The notes below the pieces were generated by a model. The model had not been told where the DNA came from and searched no databases. It was given only the letters and a program-made list of their open reading frames with translations. A stretch of 34,392 bases of DNA from CAZSNT01 sp964607765. GTDB lineage: Bacteria; Verrucomicrobiota; Lentisphaeria; Oligosphaerales; JABHEG01. Positions 23,975-32,951 of this stretch are shown piece after piece; position 1 is the first letter of the stretch, and each line of letters starts with the position of its first letter. A program made the translations under genes and the position numbers. The stretch spans positions 1 to 34,392 of the forward strand of contig CAZSNT010000113.1 of assembly GCA_964607765.1 (NCBI GenBank), given 5' to 3'.

Positions 23975-26900
23975 ATGAACAGAGAGACAATCCGTTGCCT
24001 GGTGGCGCCTCTACTAGTTTCAGTGTCGGTCTTTGCTGAAGATTCGGCAAAACCATCAGACGCGGAAATGCAGAATAACTACACCTATGGCTACTGGCTC
24101 AACGGGTACCGCAGAATTCAGGGGGACACGTCTCCCGATGCGCTCTGTTTCGAGACGGGAACATATGGGTTCATGCTTGAACCCACGAAACTGAGCTCTC
24201 CTCGCTTTGGGGTGTTTGACAAGCGTCTCAGCTACCAGCAGGCGCTTGAAGCCCGGGCGACGCGGATGGATTCGCTCAAAGATGCCCGGCTCGATATTGA
24301 GCTGGCAGTGAACGGCAAGACGTACCGGGCCGAGAGCGCCAAGACGCGGTTCTCCATGTGGGATTCCGGTCGAATCGCCCAGTATTTCACGCTGCTGGAC
24401 CTGAACTTCACAGACGAAGCCGGCAAGAGACTCAGTGTTTACGGCGACCTCAACCTGGTTGCCTGGCCTGGCAGTCTGAATTTCACCGTGGATGCCCTGG
24501 AGCCTACGGACCGGGTGGCGCCGGGCAAAGTCGGCAATGGCTGGACTATCGGCAGTCAGCCCCTGGACATCCCCCATCGTCCCGAAATGGAGTCGGAGCA
24601 ACTGACCCTGGAAATGTGGGTGAAGCCGACCAAGCTGGATGGGCGAGGCTGGCTGGTCTGCAAGAACGAGAACGAGTGGGGGACGGGGCACTTCGGGATC
24701 GCGATGACCGGAGCAAAAGCAGCAGCGGTCATGAACAACGCGGGTGGCCCCAGGAAAGAGGTCAGCATCCCCGATCCGCGCGTGCTGACAGCGGGGGCCT
24801 GGGCCCATCTGGCCTTGACCTACGACGGCAAGGTCATGCGCTTCTATATCAATGGCGAGGAGAAGGGCAACAAGCCGATCGGGATTACCCGCACGAAAGG
24901 CAATGGGCTCCTGCGAATCGGCCAGCGTGCTGACGGAAATTCGTCGATCATCAAAGGCACTTACGACCAGGTGCGCCTGTGGAACCGGGCCTTGAGCGCC
25001 GCGGACATCAAAGCGCATTGGCAAGCGCCCGGGGCATTGAGCAATCGCGATGGTCTGGTGCTGGATAAAACGTTCGACGAGAAAGAGCTTCAGAAACAAG
25101 CAGATTGGCAGGATGCCAAACTTCGCCTGTCACTGAAGGCTGGCGCGCACCAGTGGCAGGAGGAGAAGGTCATCAAGGGTTCCTGGAAGTTGGGGGAGAA
25201 GAAACAGATCAGCGTCAACTGTAACCTGGAAGACCTTTACGAAACGGGCAGAAACGTCCGCGGCGCGTTGACGTACAACTTCGAGAACCAACGCTTCCCG
25301 CTCGTCTTCGATCTGTTCACGAATTGCTATCTCGGTTATATCACAGGGCTCAAGCGATCTTTCGAGGGGGGCTATACCAAGATCACCGACTACGATGAGT
25401 TCGACCTGGTGCTGGACTGTGCGGACCCCGCGCCACAGCCGGTGCCGTTCCTGCTCTACTTGAAGGGGGCCGCGAATATCACTGGCTTCGTCCCGATCCT
25501 CTGCAAGCCGGATGGCACGCCGACAGGTATTCCTGTCCAGCTCAGCAAGAACTGGCACAACCACGATACCGGGCAATACCTGCGGGCCTACTCCCTTATA
25601 CCGGTCAAGCAGGGCCGGAATCAGTTTCGCCTGCGCATCCCCTACGGCTTCTACGGTTCGGTTCCCTCGGCCAGCCATGCTCAGCTCTGCCTGCTCGGCG
25701 GCAAGGGCGGCGGTGGCCAGCGCTGGGATCAGCTGGCTCTGGCCTGTGGCGGCGAAAGCCTCTGCCTGGACATGGACCAGAGCCTGACGGACATGGTCAT
25801 GACCGATATCCGTGTTCCTCTGGGGCGCTGGGGCAAGGAGGGCAACCCCTGGGGATGGACCGAAGGCGGCTGGGGCGGCGAATGGCTGGGGGTCTTCAGG
25901 GACAAGGCAAAACTGCCGATGGCCGGTATGAAAGCTGCCTATCTATCCCACGGGCCTTGTTTGACCGACGTGCGATATAGCGGCGCCTATGGCTCGGACC
26001 GAGCGGTGCTTCTGGATGCCAAGGTTGAATTCCCCCGCAGTGATGATTATGCCCGGACCTTCCAGAAAGTGAGCTACCGTTTCCAGAGAGAGTTCAGCGC
26101 CAAAGACAGCTATCTGCACCGACTCTTCCCGGCTGTTCCGGACAAGGTGATCTCCTACGGAAATGCTGATGGCCTGCTGGGTGAAGCACGAGTCAGCGCC
26201 GATGCGAAGACAGGGGATGTGCTGATTCTGCCCACCGAACTGACGGGCCGCGGCCCGTGGTGGGTGGCCTTTCCTGAACGGGACAAGTCGGTCTATACAG
26301 GCAGTTGGAAGGATTCTGGCTGGGTTGGCTATCCCGCCATCATCATTCGGGATTACAGAGCGTCTTTCGGCGGCGAACTCCGCAATACCATCTGGCTGAC
26401 CGCGACCCGGACCGAGAACAGCTGGCGAAAGCCCGGGGTCGACACTCGCCTTCTTGCCGGACCTGACGTAACGACGTACCAGCCGGGCGACTATGTGGAA
26501 GTGGACCTCGAGTGGGCACACCTGGCGCCGGTGGCCGATAACTACGGGGGGCCAAACCAAGCGTACCGCACATTCCTCGAAGCGAACCCCAACTCGTGGA
26601 AGGTGGCGCACCGCGAGGCCGTGGGCAACGACATTGACGTGGAGGTCGAGGGCGGCACACTCCTGCAAGAACTGCCCATCGTGGTCCGGGCCGACAAGCC
26701 GGAAGTGACCGTCGCCGTCAAAGGTGGCGTTGGCTGCCTCCCGATCCGGTTCGAGAACCTGAAGACCGCAGACGGGTATGCCGTGTACGAAATCGTAGAC
26801 GGGCAGGACAAGAAGCTCGACCAATCCGTCCACGGCAACGATTACTGGCAGACCGACTACGATGCCGGCTCCGGAACCTACAAGATGAGTTTTAACCTGC

Positions 26901-29080
26901 CGGTTGATGGCAAGACATCATCGCAATGGACACTCAAACGAACAGTGAGGAGGCCTATGATGACTCTCTGGTACGACAAGCCGGCGACGGACTGGCAGAA
27001 GGAGGCGCTGCCGATCGGGAACGGTCGGCTCGGCGCCATGGTCTTTGGCGGGGTTGAGAAGGAGCATATCCAGTTCAATGAGGACACGGTCTGGATCGGC
27101 GACGAAGAGGACACCGGCTCCTACCAGGCGTTTGGCGACATCATGATTCACCTCAAGGTGAACGGCAGCACGGGCGCATACCGGCGCGGACTGGACATCG
27201 ACCGGGCCGTGCAGTCCATCGTCTACGAGCGGGACGGTGTCACCTACCGGCGGGAGTACTTCGCCAGCCATCCGGCCGATGTCCTGGTCGTTCGCCTGAC
27301 TGCCGACAGCAAGGGTGCCTACACCGGCGCCATTGCACTCCGCGACGCGCATGGGCGTGCTGTACGGGCCGAGGGGAGCAAGCTGCTGTTCTCCGGGACG
27401 TTGTCGGGGAAGTACGGGAAGCCGAACGAGAACTACGCGGTCCGGCTACAGTACGAGGCGCAGGTCCAGGTGATCAACGAGGGTGGTTCATTGGAAGCCA
27501 CGGACGGTCGAATCACCTTCCAAGACTGTGACAGTCTCACAATCCTGGTGGACGGCGGCACCGATTACCTGAACCAGCATGACAAGGACTGGAAGCGGGA
27601 ACATCCACATGAGCGCATTGCAGCGCGGCTTTTGAAGGCCGCCGCAAGGTCCTTTGACGAGCTGCTCCAGGAACACATCGAGGATTACCAGGCGTTGTTC
27701 AACCGGGTGGAGCTGGATGTCGGACGAACACCGGCGGAAGCACGTGAGCAGTCGACCGACCGGCGCCTCGCGGCCTACAAGCAGGGGGGGAAGGACCCCG
27801 AGCTCGAGGAGTTGCTGTTCCAATACCCCCGCTACCTGATGATCAGTTCGTCGCGTCCAGGCTGCCTCCCGGCCAACCTGCAGGGGCTGTGGAACAACAG
27901 CAACCGGCCGCCGTGGCGTTGCGACTATCATTCAGACGTCAACATCCAGATGAACTACTGGTTTGTGGACCAGGCCAACCTGTCCGAGTGTTTCACGCCG
28001 CTGTCCGAGTGGCTCTGGTCGGTCGTGCCGGTCAAGCGGGAAGCGACCCGAAAGGCGTTCGGGGTCCGGGGCTGGGCGCATCGATCTGAGAACGGCATTT
28101 TCGGGGGCGCGTCCTATCATTGGGTCCCCGGCGATGCGGCCTGGATCATGCAGAACATCTGGGACCACTATGCCTTCACCCGGGACCGGGAATACCTGGA
28201 AACCCGAGCCTACCCGTTGCTGAAGGAGCTCTGCGAGTTCTGGGAAGATTCGTTGATCGAATGGCCGAACGGAAAACTGGTGAGCCCAGAGAGCATCTCC
28301 CCGGAGCATGGGCCGAAGGCTGAGGGCAATTCCTACGAGCAGCAACTGGTATATGACTTGTTCACCAACTACATCGAGGCCGCGAAGGCGCTGGGGTGGG
28401 ACGAGGAATTCCGGAAGAAAGTGGAATCGATGCGGTCACGGTTGCTCGGTCCGCAGATTGGCAAATGGGGCCAGCTTCAGGAATGGGCCGAGGACTTGGA
28501 CAATCCGAACGACCAACACCGGCATCTCTCGCATCTGATCGCGGTACACCCGGGCCGGCAGATCTCCCCGCTCATCACCCCGGAATTGGCCGAAGCGGCC
28601 GAGGTTTCCATGAACGCACGTGGCGACGGCGCCACCGGCTGGAGCAAGGCTTGGAAGATCAACATCTGGGCGCGGCTGCACGACGGAGACCGCGCCTACA
28701 AGCTGCTCAATGAACAGATCAAGGGAAACTACTACCCGAACCTGTTCGGATTCCACCCGCCGTTCCAGATCGACGGCAACTTCGGCTATGCCTCCGGCGT
28801 CTGCGAGATGCTCCTCCAGAGCCACATGGGCGACATCCATCTTCTGCCCGCCCTGCCAGCCCAATGGCCCGCTGGAGCCGTCAAGGGCCTCGGGGCGCGC
28901 GGAGACTACACGGTGGATATCCACTGGCTGCGCGGTGAACTGGTGTCAGCCACTCTGTACGCGGGTCGCGATGGCCGCGCCACGGTGCGCTACGGCGATC
29001 ACACTCGTTCTCTGGACTGCGAGGCCGGCAAGACCTACAGCTTCAACAGCCAGCTGCAGCCCATAGACGGAAACAGGTGA
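23975..29080 (+). CDS. Giant secreted protein: LamG-containing module fused to GH95 (1701 aa)
   Basis: ATG 23975 is preferred over GTG 23963 because a signal peptide (MNRETIRCLVAPLLVSVSVFA) follows. Residues 25-989 are the same ~950-aa module as in the 2121-aa protein, starting YTYGYWLNGYRRIQGDTSPD, with LamG at about 196-352 and ending SQWTLKR. Residues 996-1701 are a complete GH95 domain, a family of alpha-L-fucosidases and alpha-L-galactosidases: LWYDKPATDWQKEALPIGNG, FNEDTVWIG, RPPWRCDYHSDVNIQMNYW, SPEHG with candidate general acid E1444, and FQIDGNFGYASG with D1600. Position 1321 is Asp (DVN), where characterised GH95 fucosidases have an Asn of an NxN pair. A GAGGAGG and two ATGs lie at the fusion point. 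It should act outside the cytoplasm on terminal fucose or related sugars. Confidence 0.85.
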   Translation: MNRETIRCLVAPLLVSVSVFAEDSAKPSDAEMQNNYTYGYWLNGYRRIQGDTSPDALCFETGTYGFMLEPTKLSSPRFGVFDKRLSYQQALEARATRMDSLKDARLDIELAVNGKTYRAESAKTRFSMWDSGRIAQYFTLLDLNFTDEAGKRLSVYGDLNLVAWPGSLNFTVDALEPTDRVAPGKVGNGWTIGSQPLDIPHRPEMESEQLTLEMWVKPTKLDGRGWLVCKNENEWGTGHFGIAMTGAKAAAVMNNAGGPRKEVSIPDPRVLTAGAWAHLALTYDGKVMRFYINGEEKGNKPIGITRTKGNGLLRIGQRADGNSSIIKGTYDQVRLWNRALSAADIKAHWQAPGALSNRDGLVLDKTFDEKELQKQADWQDAKLRLSLKAGAHQWQEEKVIKGSWKLGEKKQISVNCNLEDLYETGRNVRGALTYNFENQRFPLVFDLFTNCYLGYITGLKRSFEGGYTKITDYDEFDLVLDCADPAPQPVPFLLYLKGAANITGFVPILCKPDGTPTGIPVQLSKNWHNHDTGQYLRAYSLIPVKQGRNQFRLRIPYGFYGSVPSASHAQLCLLGGKGGGGQRWDQLALACGGESLCLDMDQSLTDMVMTDIRVPLGRWGKEGNPWGWTEGGWGGEWLGVFRDKAKLPMAGMKAAYLSHGPCLTDVRYSGAYGSDRAVLLDAKVEFPRSDDYARTFQKVSYRFQREFSAKDSYLHRLFPAVPDKVISYGNADGLLGEARVSADAKTGDVLILPTELTGRGPWWVAFPERDKSVYTGSWKDSGWVGYPAIIIRDYRASFGGELRNTIWLTATRTENSWRKPGVDTRLLAGPDVTTYQPGDYVEVDLEWAHLAPVADNYGGPNQAYRTFLEANPNSWKVAHREAVGNDIDVEVEGGTLLQELPIVVRADKPEVTVAVKGGVGCLPIRFENLKTADGYAVYEIVDGQDKKLDQSVHGNDYWQTDYDAGSGTYKMSFNLPVDGKTSSQWTLKRTVRRPMMTLWYDKPATDWQKEALPIGNGRLGAMVFGGVEKEHIQFNEDTVWIGDEEDTGSYQAFGDIMIHLKVNGSTGAYRRGLDIDRAVQSIVYERDGVTYRREYFASHPADVLVVRLTADSKGAYTGAIALRDAHGRAVRAEGSKLLFSGTLSGKYGKPNENYAVRLQYEAQVQVINEGGSLEATDGRITFQDCDSLTILVDGGTDYLNQHDKDWKREHPHERIAARLLKAAARSFDELLQEHIEDYQALFNRVELDVGRTPAEAREQSTDRRLAAYKQGGKDPELEELLFQYPRYLMISSSRPGCLPANLQGLWNNSNRPPWRCDYHSDVNIQMNYWFVDQANLSECFTPLSEWLWSVVPVKREATRKAFGVRGWAHRSENGIFGGASYHWVPGDAAWIMQNIWDHYAFTRDREYLETRAYPLLKELCEFWEDSLIEWPNGKLVSPESISPEHGPKAEGNSYEQQLVYDLFTNYIEAAKALGWDEEFRKKVESMRSRLLGPQIGKWGQLQEWAEDLDNPNDQHRHLSHLIAVHPGRQISPLITPELAEAAEVSMNARGDGATGWSKAWKINIWARLHDGDRAYKLLNEQIKGNYYPNLFGFHPPFQIDGNFGYASGVCEMLLQSHMGDIHLLPALPAQWPAGAVKGLGARGDYTVDIHWLRGELVSATLYAGRDGRATVRYGDHTRSLDCEAGKTYSFNSQLQPIDGNR
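26947..26962 (+). promoter_or_regulatory. Internal Shine-Dalgarno and tandem ATG at the module/GH95 boundary
   Basis: GAGGAGG (26947-26953) is followed by ATGATG (26957-26962). The second ATG is 6 bases from the Shine-Dalgarno and starts MTLWYDKPATDW, which is where stand-alone GH95 proteins begin. Translation from here would give a ~706-aa GH95 protein without signal peptide. Confidence 0.55.
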
Positions 29081-29096
29081 CCGGAGAACGAGCAGT

Positions 29097-32000
29097 GTGA
29101 AGATGCAAGCGGGATACAGAATGGTCGGATTCTTGGTTCTGTTTTCGGTGGTGAACATGGGGAGATTATCTCAGGCCGAGGAGAATCACATGGATAGATA
29201 CAACGTGGTGTGGGACAGCCCCAGCTCAGATCAAAGCGGATCGATGCCGCTGGGCAATGGATCGACCGGCCTGAATGCCTGGATCGAACCCAACGGCGAT
29301 TTGGTCTTCTACATCTCGCGCACGGACTCCTGGGGCGATAACGGGCGGCTGCTGAAGGTGGGCCGCGTCCGAATCACCATGAAACCCGCACCATCTACGG
29401 AGGACTTTCTGCAAACACTGAGCCTGGCCGACGGCACGCTGAAGGCTCGTTGCGGGGAGGCAGAAATCCGCCTCTGGGCGGATGCCAACGAGGCCGTGAT
29501 CCATGCCGAAATCGACGGACCGGATGAAACGGAGGCAACTGCGGCAATCGAGCTGTGGCGCACGGACCAGGTGTCAATTCCCAGTTCCTGGGAATGTAGC
29601 GATGTGAACCTGTTTCGCCCCAGGCCTGGAGAGCCATGGGGGAAGCTCGGCCCCACGGTGATGGAACCAGACAACGTCCTCCAGAATCAAGAAGGCAGGA
29701 TTGGCTGGTATCATCGCAATATCAAGTCCGTCGGTCCAGCGATGCATGCGAAGATTCAGGGGGTGGATGGCTTTGAGAGGACCGATCCGCTGCTGCACAG
29801 GACCTTTGGCGCGATCATCAAGGCGGAGAATGCAAAGAGACTTGATGACACTCACTTGCTGTCGCCGAAATCCCGAAATCACCGTTTTGATATTTATGTA
29901 CACACCGAACACCCCGCCACGGAAGCGGAATGGCTGGCGGCGACGGAGCAGGTGGTCGCGGGTACAGAGGCGATTCCGTTCGGGAAGCGGCGTGCCGATC
30001 ACGAAGCGTGGTGGAAAGCCTTCTGGCAACGCAGCTGGATCCACGCGACACCGGGCGCAGCGAAGCCGACGAAGAAGAGCCTGGTTCCGTCAAACACACT
30101 CAACTTCCGTTTCGGCGCCGACCCAAATGGCGGCAACCAATTCTCGGGGCAGTTCGGCCCTTCGACGATCCTGAAGCGCGCCCTGCGCGCAGACGACATC
30201 CGGCGACTTGCCAAGACCCGCTCAGACCGATCGAGGACGGACAGCAAAGACGTTTTGTTCAGCGGCACGCCCGACCGCTATTCCGAGATCAAAGATTCGG
30301 CTCGCTGGACGGAGGCGACGTCGCTGACAGCAGAGCTGTGGATTCGCCCGGACAGCGTAGCGAAGAGCGCGCGACTCCTCGACAAGACCATGCCCGGCAG
30401 CGATGACGGGTTTCTGCTCGATACCCATCCCAACAACAGCCTGCGCCTGATCGTGGGTGCGCAGCAACTCAATGCGAATGGCTGCCTGAAAGCGGGCGAG
30501 TGGCAGCATGTGGCTGCCGTTCTGGATGGGGACACTGGGCACGCCAGGCTCTACCTGAACGGGCAGGAGGTTGCCGGTCCGAAAGACGACAAACCCGAAA
30601 GCGATGCCTCTGTCGTCAGTCGAGCCTATGCCTTGCAGCGCTACATCAATGCCTGCGGCGGAAGGGGCGCGTACCCCATCAAATTCAACGGTTCGATTTT
30701 TACCGTCGAAGGGTTTGAAAACGGAAAGAGTCGGGGACCGGATTACCGTCGTTGGGGGCCGGGCTACTGGTGGCAGAACACGCGCCTGCCCTATATCAGC
30801 ATGTTGACGTCCGGCGATGTGGAGATGACAGACCCCCTCTACAAAATGTACTGCCAGGATCTGTTCGACTATCACCAGTACCGGACCCGGATGCATACCG
30901 GGCATGGTGGCATTTATGTGCCCGAGTGCATCTACTTCTGGGGTGAGATGTTTGCCGAGACCTACGGGAAGACGCCGTTCGCGGAACGGGAAGACAAGCT
31001 TCAGGACAACCGCTACCACAAGTGGGAATGGGTCTCCGGGCTTGAGATGAGTTACATGATGCTGGATCGCTACGAGCACACGCTGGACGAGGCCTTCTTG
31101 AAGGACACCACCATTCCCTTTGCCACCGAAGTTCTGACCTTCTTTGTGGAGCACTACGACGTGGATGCAGACGGGAAACTGGTGATGCATCCGGCCCAGG
31201 CCCTGGAAACATGGTGGGAATGTACAAACCCTATGGATCCGGTCGCCGGCATGCATGCGGTCGCGGATCGCCTGCTTGGCTTACCCGAACACCTGAGCAG
31301 TCCTGAATTGAGACGGCACTGGGCGCAAGTGAAGGAGAAAATACCGGCTCTCCCGACACGCGAGTACAAAGGCGAGACGATCTTTGCACCTGCGGAAGCA
31401 TTCGCTATGTGTAAAAATGGAGAGACGCCTGAGCTCTACTGTGTGTTTCCGTTCCGCCTGTCGTCCTTCGAAAAGCCTAACGCAGAAATGGGTCGGCGGA
31501 CCTTGCATCATCGCGTAGCTCGCGGCAACCAGGGATGGCGCCAGGATGAGATATTCATGGCCTACCTTGGCCTTGCCGACGAGGCCCGAAATGATTTGGT
31601 CGGCCGTGCACGAAACCATCACGCAGGCTCGCGCTTCCCGGCCTTCTGGGGGCCGAATTTCGACTGGATTCCCGACCAGGACCACGGCGGCGTGCTGATG
31701 AAAGCACTTCAGTCAATGCTCCTGCAGACGGATGGCAAGGAGATTTACCTGCTTCCCGCCTGGCCGGACGACTGGAATGCAGCGTTCAAACTGCACGCGC
31801 CGTACAGGACCATCGTGGAAGGTCGGGTGGAGAATGGAAAGCTGGTCGGTCTGAATGTTACGCCGGAAGCACGCAGAAGAGATGTGATCTGCAGAATGAA
31901 CAGCGCAGAGAATCTTGTCCCCATCGACGAAAACACTATCAAAAAGTGGTCGGCTCCGTTCCGGGGGTGGCACTACTATCCCGACCATGTGATTCCCGCG

Positions 32001-32951
32001 AAGCCGAACATCAAGGGGTTCGAGGGTGTTGTCTCGACCGATGTGCCAACGGTCTTTCAGTTGCCGGGCGACAAGAAATGGTACATGACGTTTATCGGTT
32101 TTGACGGCAGGGGATATCAGTCCTTCGTTGCTGAAAGCGATGATCTGCTGAACTGGACCCATATGCGTCTCGCCATGGGATTTGGCAAGAAGGGCGAGTT
32201 CGACTACGGAGGCTGTGTCCTCGGCGCCTATCTCTACGGAGATTACGGAATTAAGGCGCCGCGCACGCTGAAGAAGCGGGATGGCAAGTATTGGTCGCTC
32301 TACGGTTCGTATGCGAAACAGGGCGGGTATGAGATCGATCCGGGTTACGAAGGCATCGCCTCCAGCGAGGATGGCATGACCTGGAAGCGCGCGAAGGATC
32401 AGTACATTCTCTCGATCCACGAACCCGATGTCGGCGAATGGGAGAAGGATTGTATCTATCAGCCCTGGTTAGTCGAGCATGAAGGACGGTTCTACAACTT
32501 CTACAATGCCAAGAAGATGCCCGAGTGGATTGAGCAGATAGGCCTGGCTGCGTCCACCGACCTGATGAACTGGAAACGCCATCCGGGAAACCCGATCCTT
32601 CGAGTTCGACCGGGCGGTTATGATGCGAAGTTCTGTGCCGACGGGAAGGTCTTCCGTGATGGCGATCACTGGGTGATGTTCTATTTCGGGGTCGGTCGTG
32701 GCGGCGCGCATATCATGGCGGCCTATTCCCGGGATCTCATTCGCTGGGCAGCCGACCCGGAACCGCTCTACAAAGCGGGCGGCAACCCCTCCGGGTTGGA
32801 CAAGAAACATGCCCACAAGATCTCCCTCGTCTGGAATCCGGAGAACGAAACGTACTACATGTTCTACAATGCCGTGGGCAACCGGGGTAGAGGCATTGGG
32901 CTGATCACAAGTAAGCCGCTCGCCACAGGGAACGCAGCTCATGGAAAGTAA
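29097..32951 (+). CDS. DUF5703 - LamG - (alpha/alpha)6-barrel - beta-propeller fusion (1284 aa)
   Basis: Start is GTG 29097 (GGAG 10 bases upstream) or ATG 29103. A signal peptide ends near RLSQA. Residues 35-300 resemble DUF5703 (YNVVWDSPSSDQSGSMPLGN, then GLNAWIEPNGDLVFYISRTD), the beta-domain that precedes GH95-like barrels. Residues 335-500 are a LamG-like domain (TAELWIRPD, GEWQHVAAVLD, ARLYLNGQEV). Residues 505-940 are a helical barrel (VSRAYALQRYINACGGRGAY, PIKFNGSIFTVEG, then WWQNTRLPYISML). Residues 950-1275 form a five-bladed propeller of the GH43/GH130/GH32 kind (WHYYPDHVIPAKP, KKWYMTFIGFDGRGYQSF, YQPWLVEHEGRFYNFYNA, DHWVMFYFGVGRGGAHIMAA). Two catalytic domains in one secreted chain are implied, but specificities are unknown. 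It follows the GH95 gene by 16 bp and overlaps the GH29 gene. Confidence 0.75.
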   Translation: MKMQAGYRMVGFLVLFSVVNMGRLSQAEENHMDRYNVVWDSPSSDQSGSMPLGNGSTGLNAWIEPNGDLVFYISRTDSWGDNGRLLKVGRVRITMKPAPSTEDFLQTLSLADGTLKARCGEAEIRLWADANEAVIHAEIDGPDETEATAAIELWRTDQVSIPSSWECSDVNLFRPRPGEPWGKLGPTVMEPDNVLQNQEGRIGWYHRNIKSVGPAMHAKIQGVDGFERTDPLLHRTFGAIIKAENAKRLDDTHLLSPKSRNHRFDIYVHTEHPATEAEWLAATEQVVAGTEAIPFGKRRADHEAWWKAFWQRSWIHATPGAAKPTKKSLVPSNTLNFRFGADPNGGNQFSGQFGPSTILKRALRADDIRRLAKTRSDRSRTDSKDVLFSGTPDRYSEIKDSARWTEATSLTAELWIRPDSVAKSARLLDKTMPGSDDGFLLDTHPNNSLRLIVGAQQLNANGCLKAGEWQHVAAVLDGDTGHARLYLNGQEVAGPKDDKPESDASVVSRAYALQRYINACGGRGAYPIKFNGSIFTVEGFENGKSRGPDYRRWGPGYWWQNTRLPYISMLTSGDVEMTDPLYKMYCQDLFDYHQYRTRMHTGHGGIYVPECIYFWGEMFAETYGKTPFAEREDKLQDNRYHKWEWVSGLEMSYMMLDRYEHTLDEAFLKDTTIPFATEVLTFFVEHYDVDADGKLVMHPAQALETWWECTNPMDPVAGMHAVADRLLGLPEHLSSPELRRHWAQVKEKIPALPTREYKGETIFAPAEAFAMCKNGETPELYCVFPFRLSSFEKPNAEMGRRTLHHRVARGNQGWRQDEIFMAYLGLADEARNDLVGRARNHHAGSRFPAFWGPNFDWIPDQDHGGVLMKALQSMLLQTDGKEIYLLPAWPDDWNAAFKLHAPYRTIVEGRVENGKLVGLNVTPEARRRDVICRMNSAENLVPIDENTIKKWSAPFRGWHYYPDHVIPAKPNIKGFEGVVSTDVPTVFQLPGDKKWYMTFIGFDGRGYQSFVAESDDLLNWTHMRLAMGFGKKGEFDYGGCVLGAYLYGDYGIKAPRTLKKRDGKYWSLYGSYAKQGGYEIDPGYEGIASSEDGMTWKRAKDQYILSIHEPDVGEWEKDCIYQPWLVEHEGRFYNFYNAKKMPEWIEQIGLAASTDLMNWKRHPGNPILRVRPGGYDAKFCADGKVFRDGDHWVMFYFGVGRGGAHIMAAYSRDLIRWAADPEPLYKAGGNPSGLDKKHAHKISLVWNPENETYYMFYNAVGNRGRGIGLITSKPLATGNAAHGK

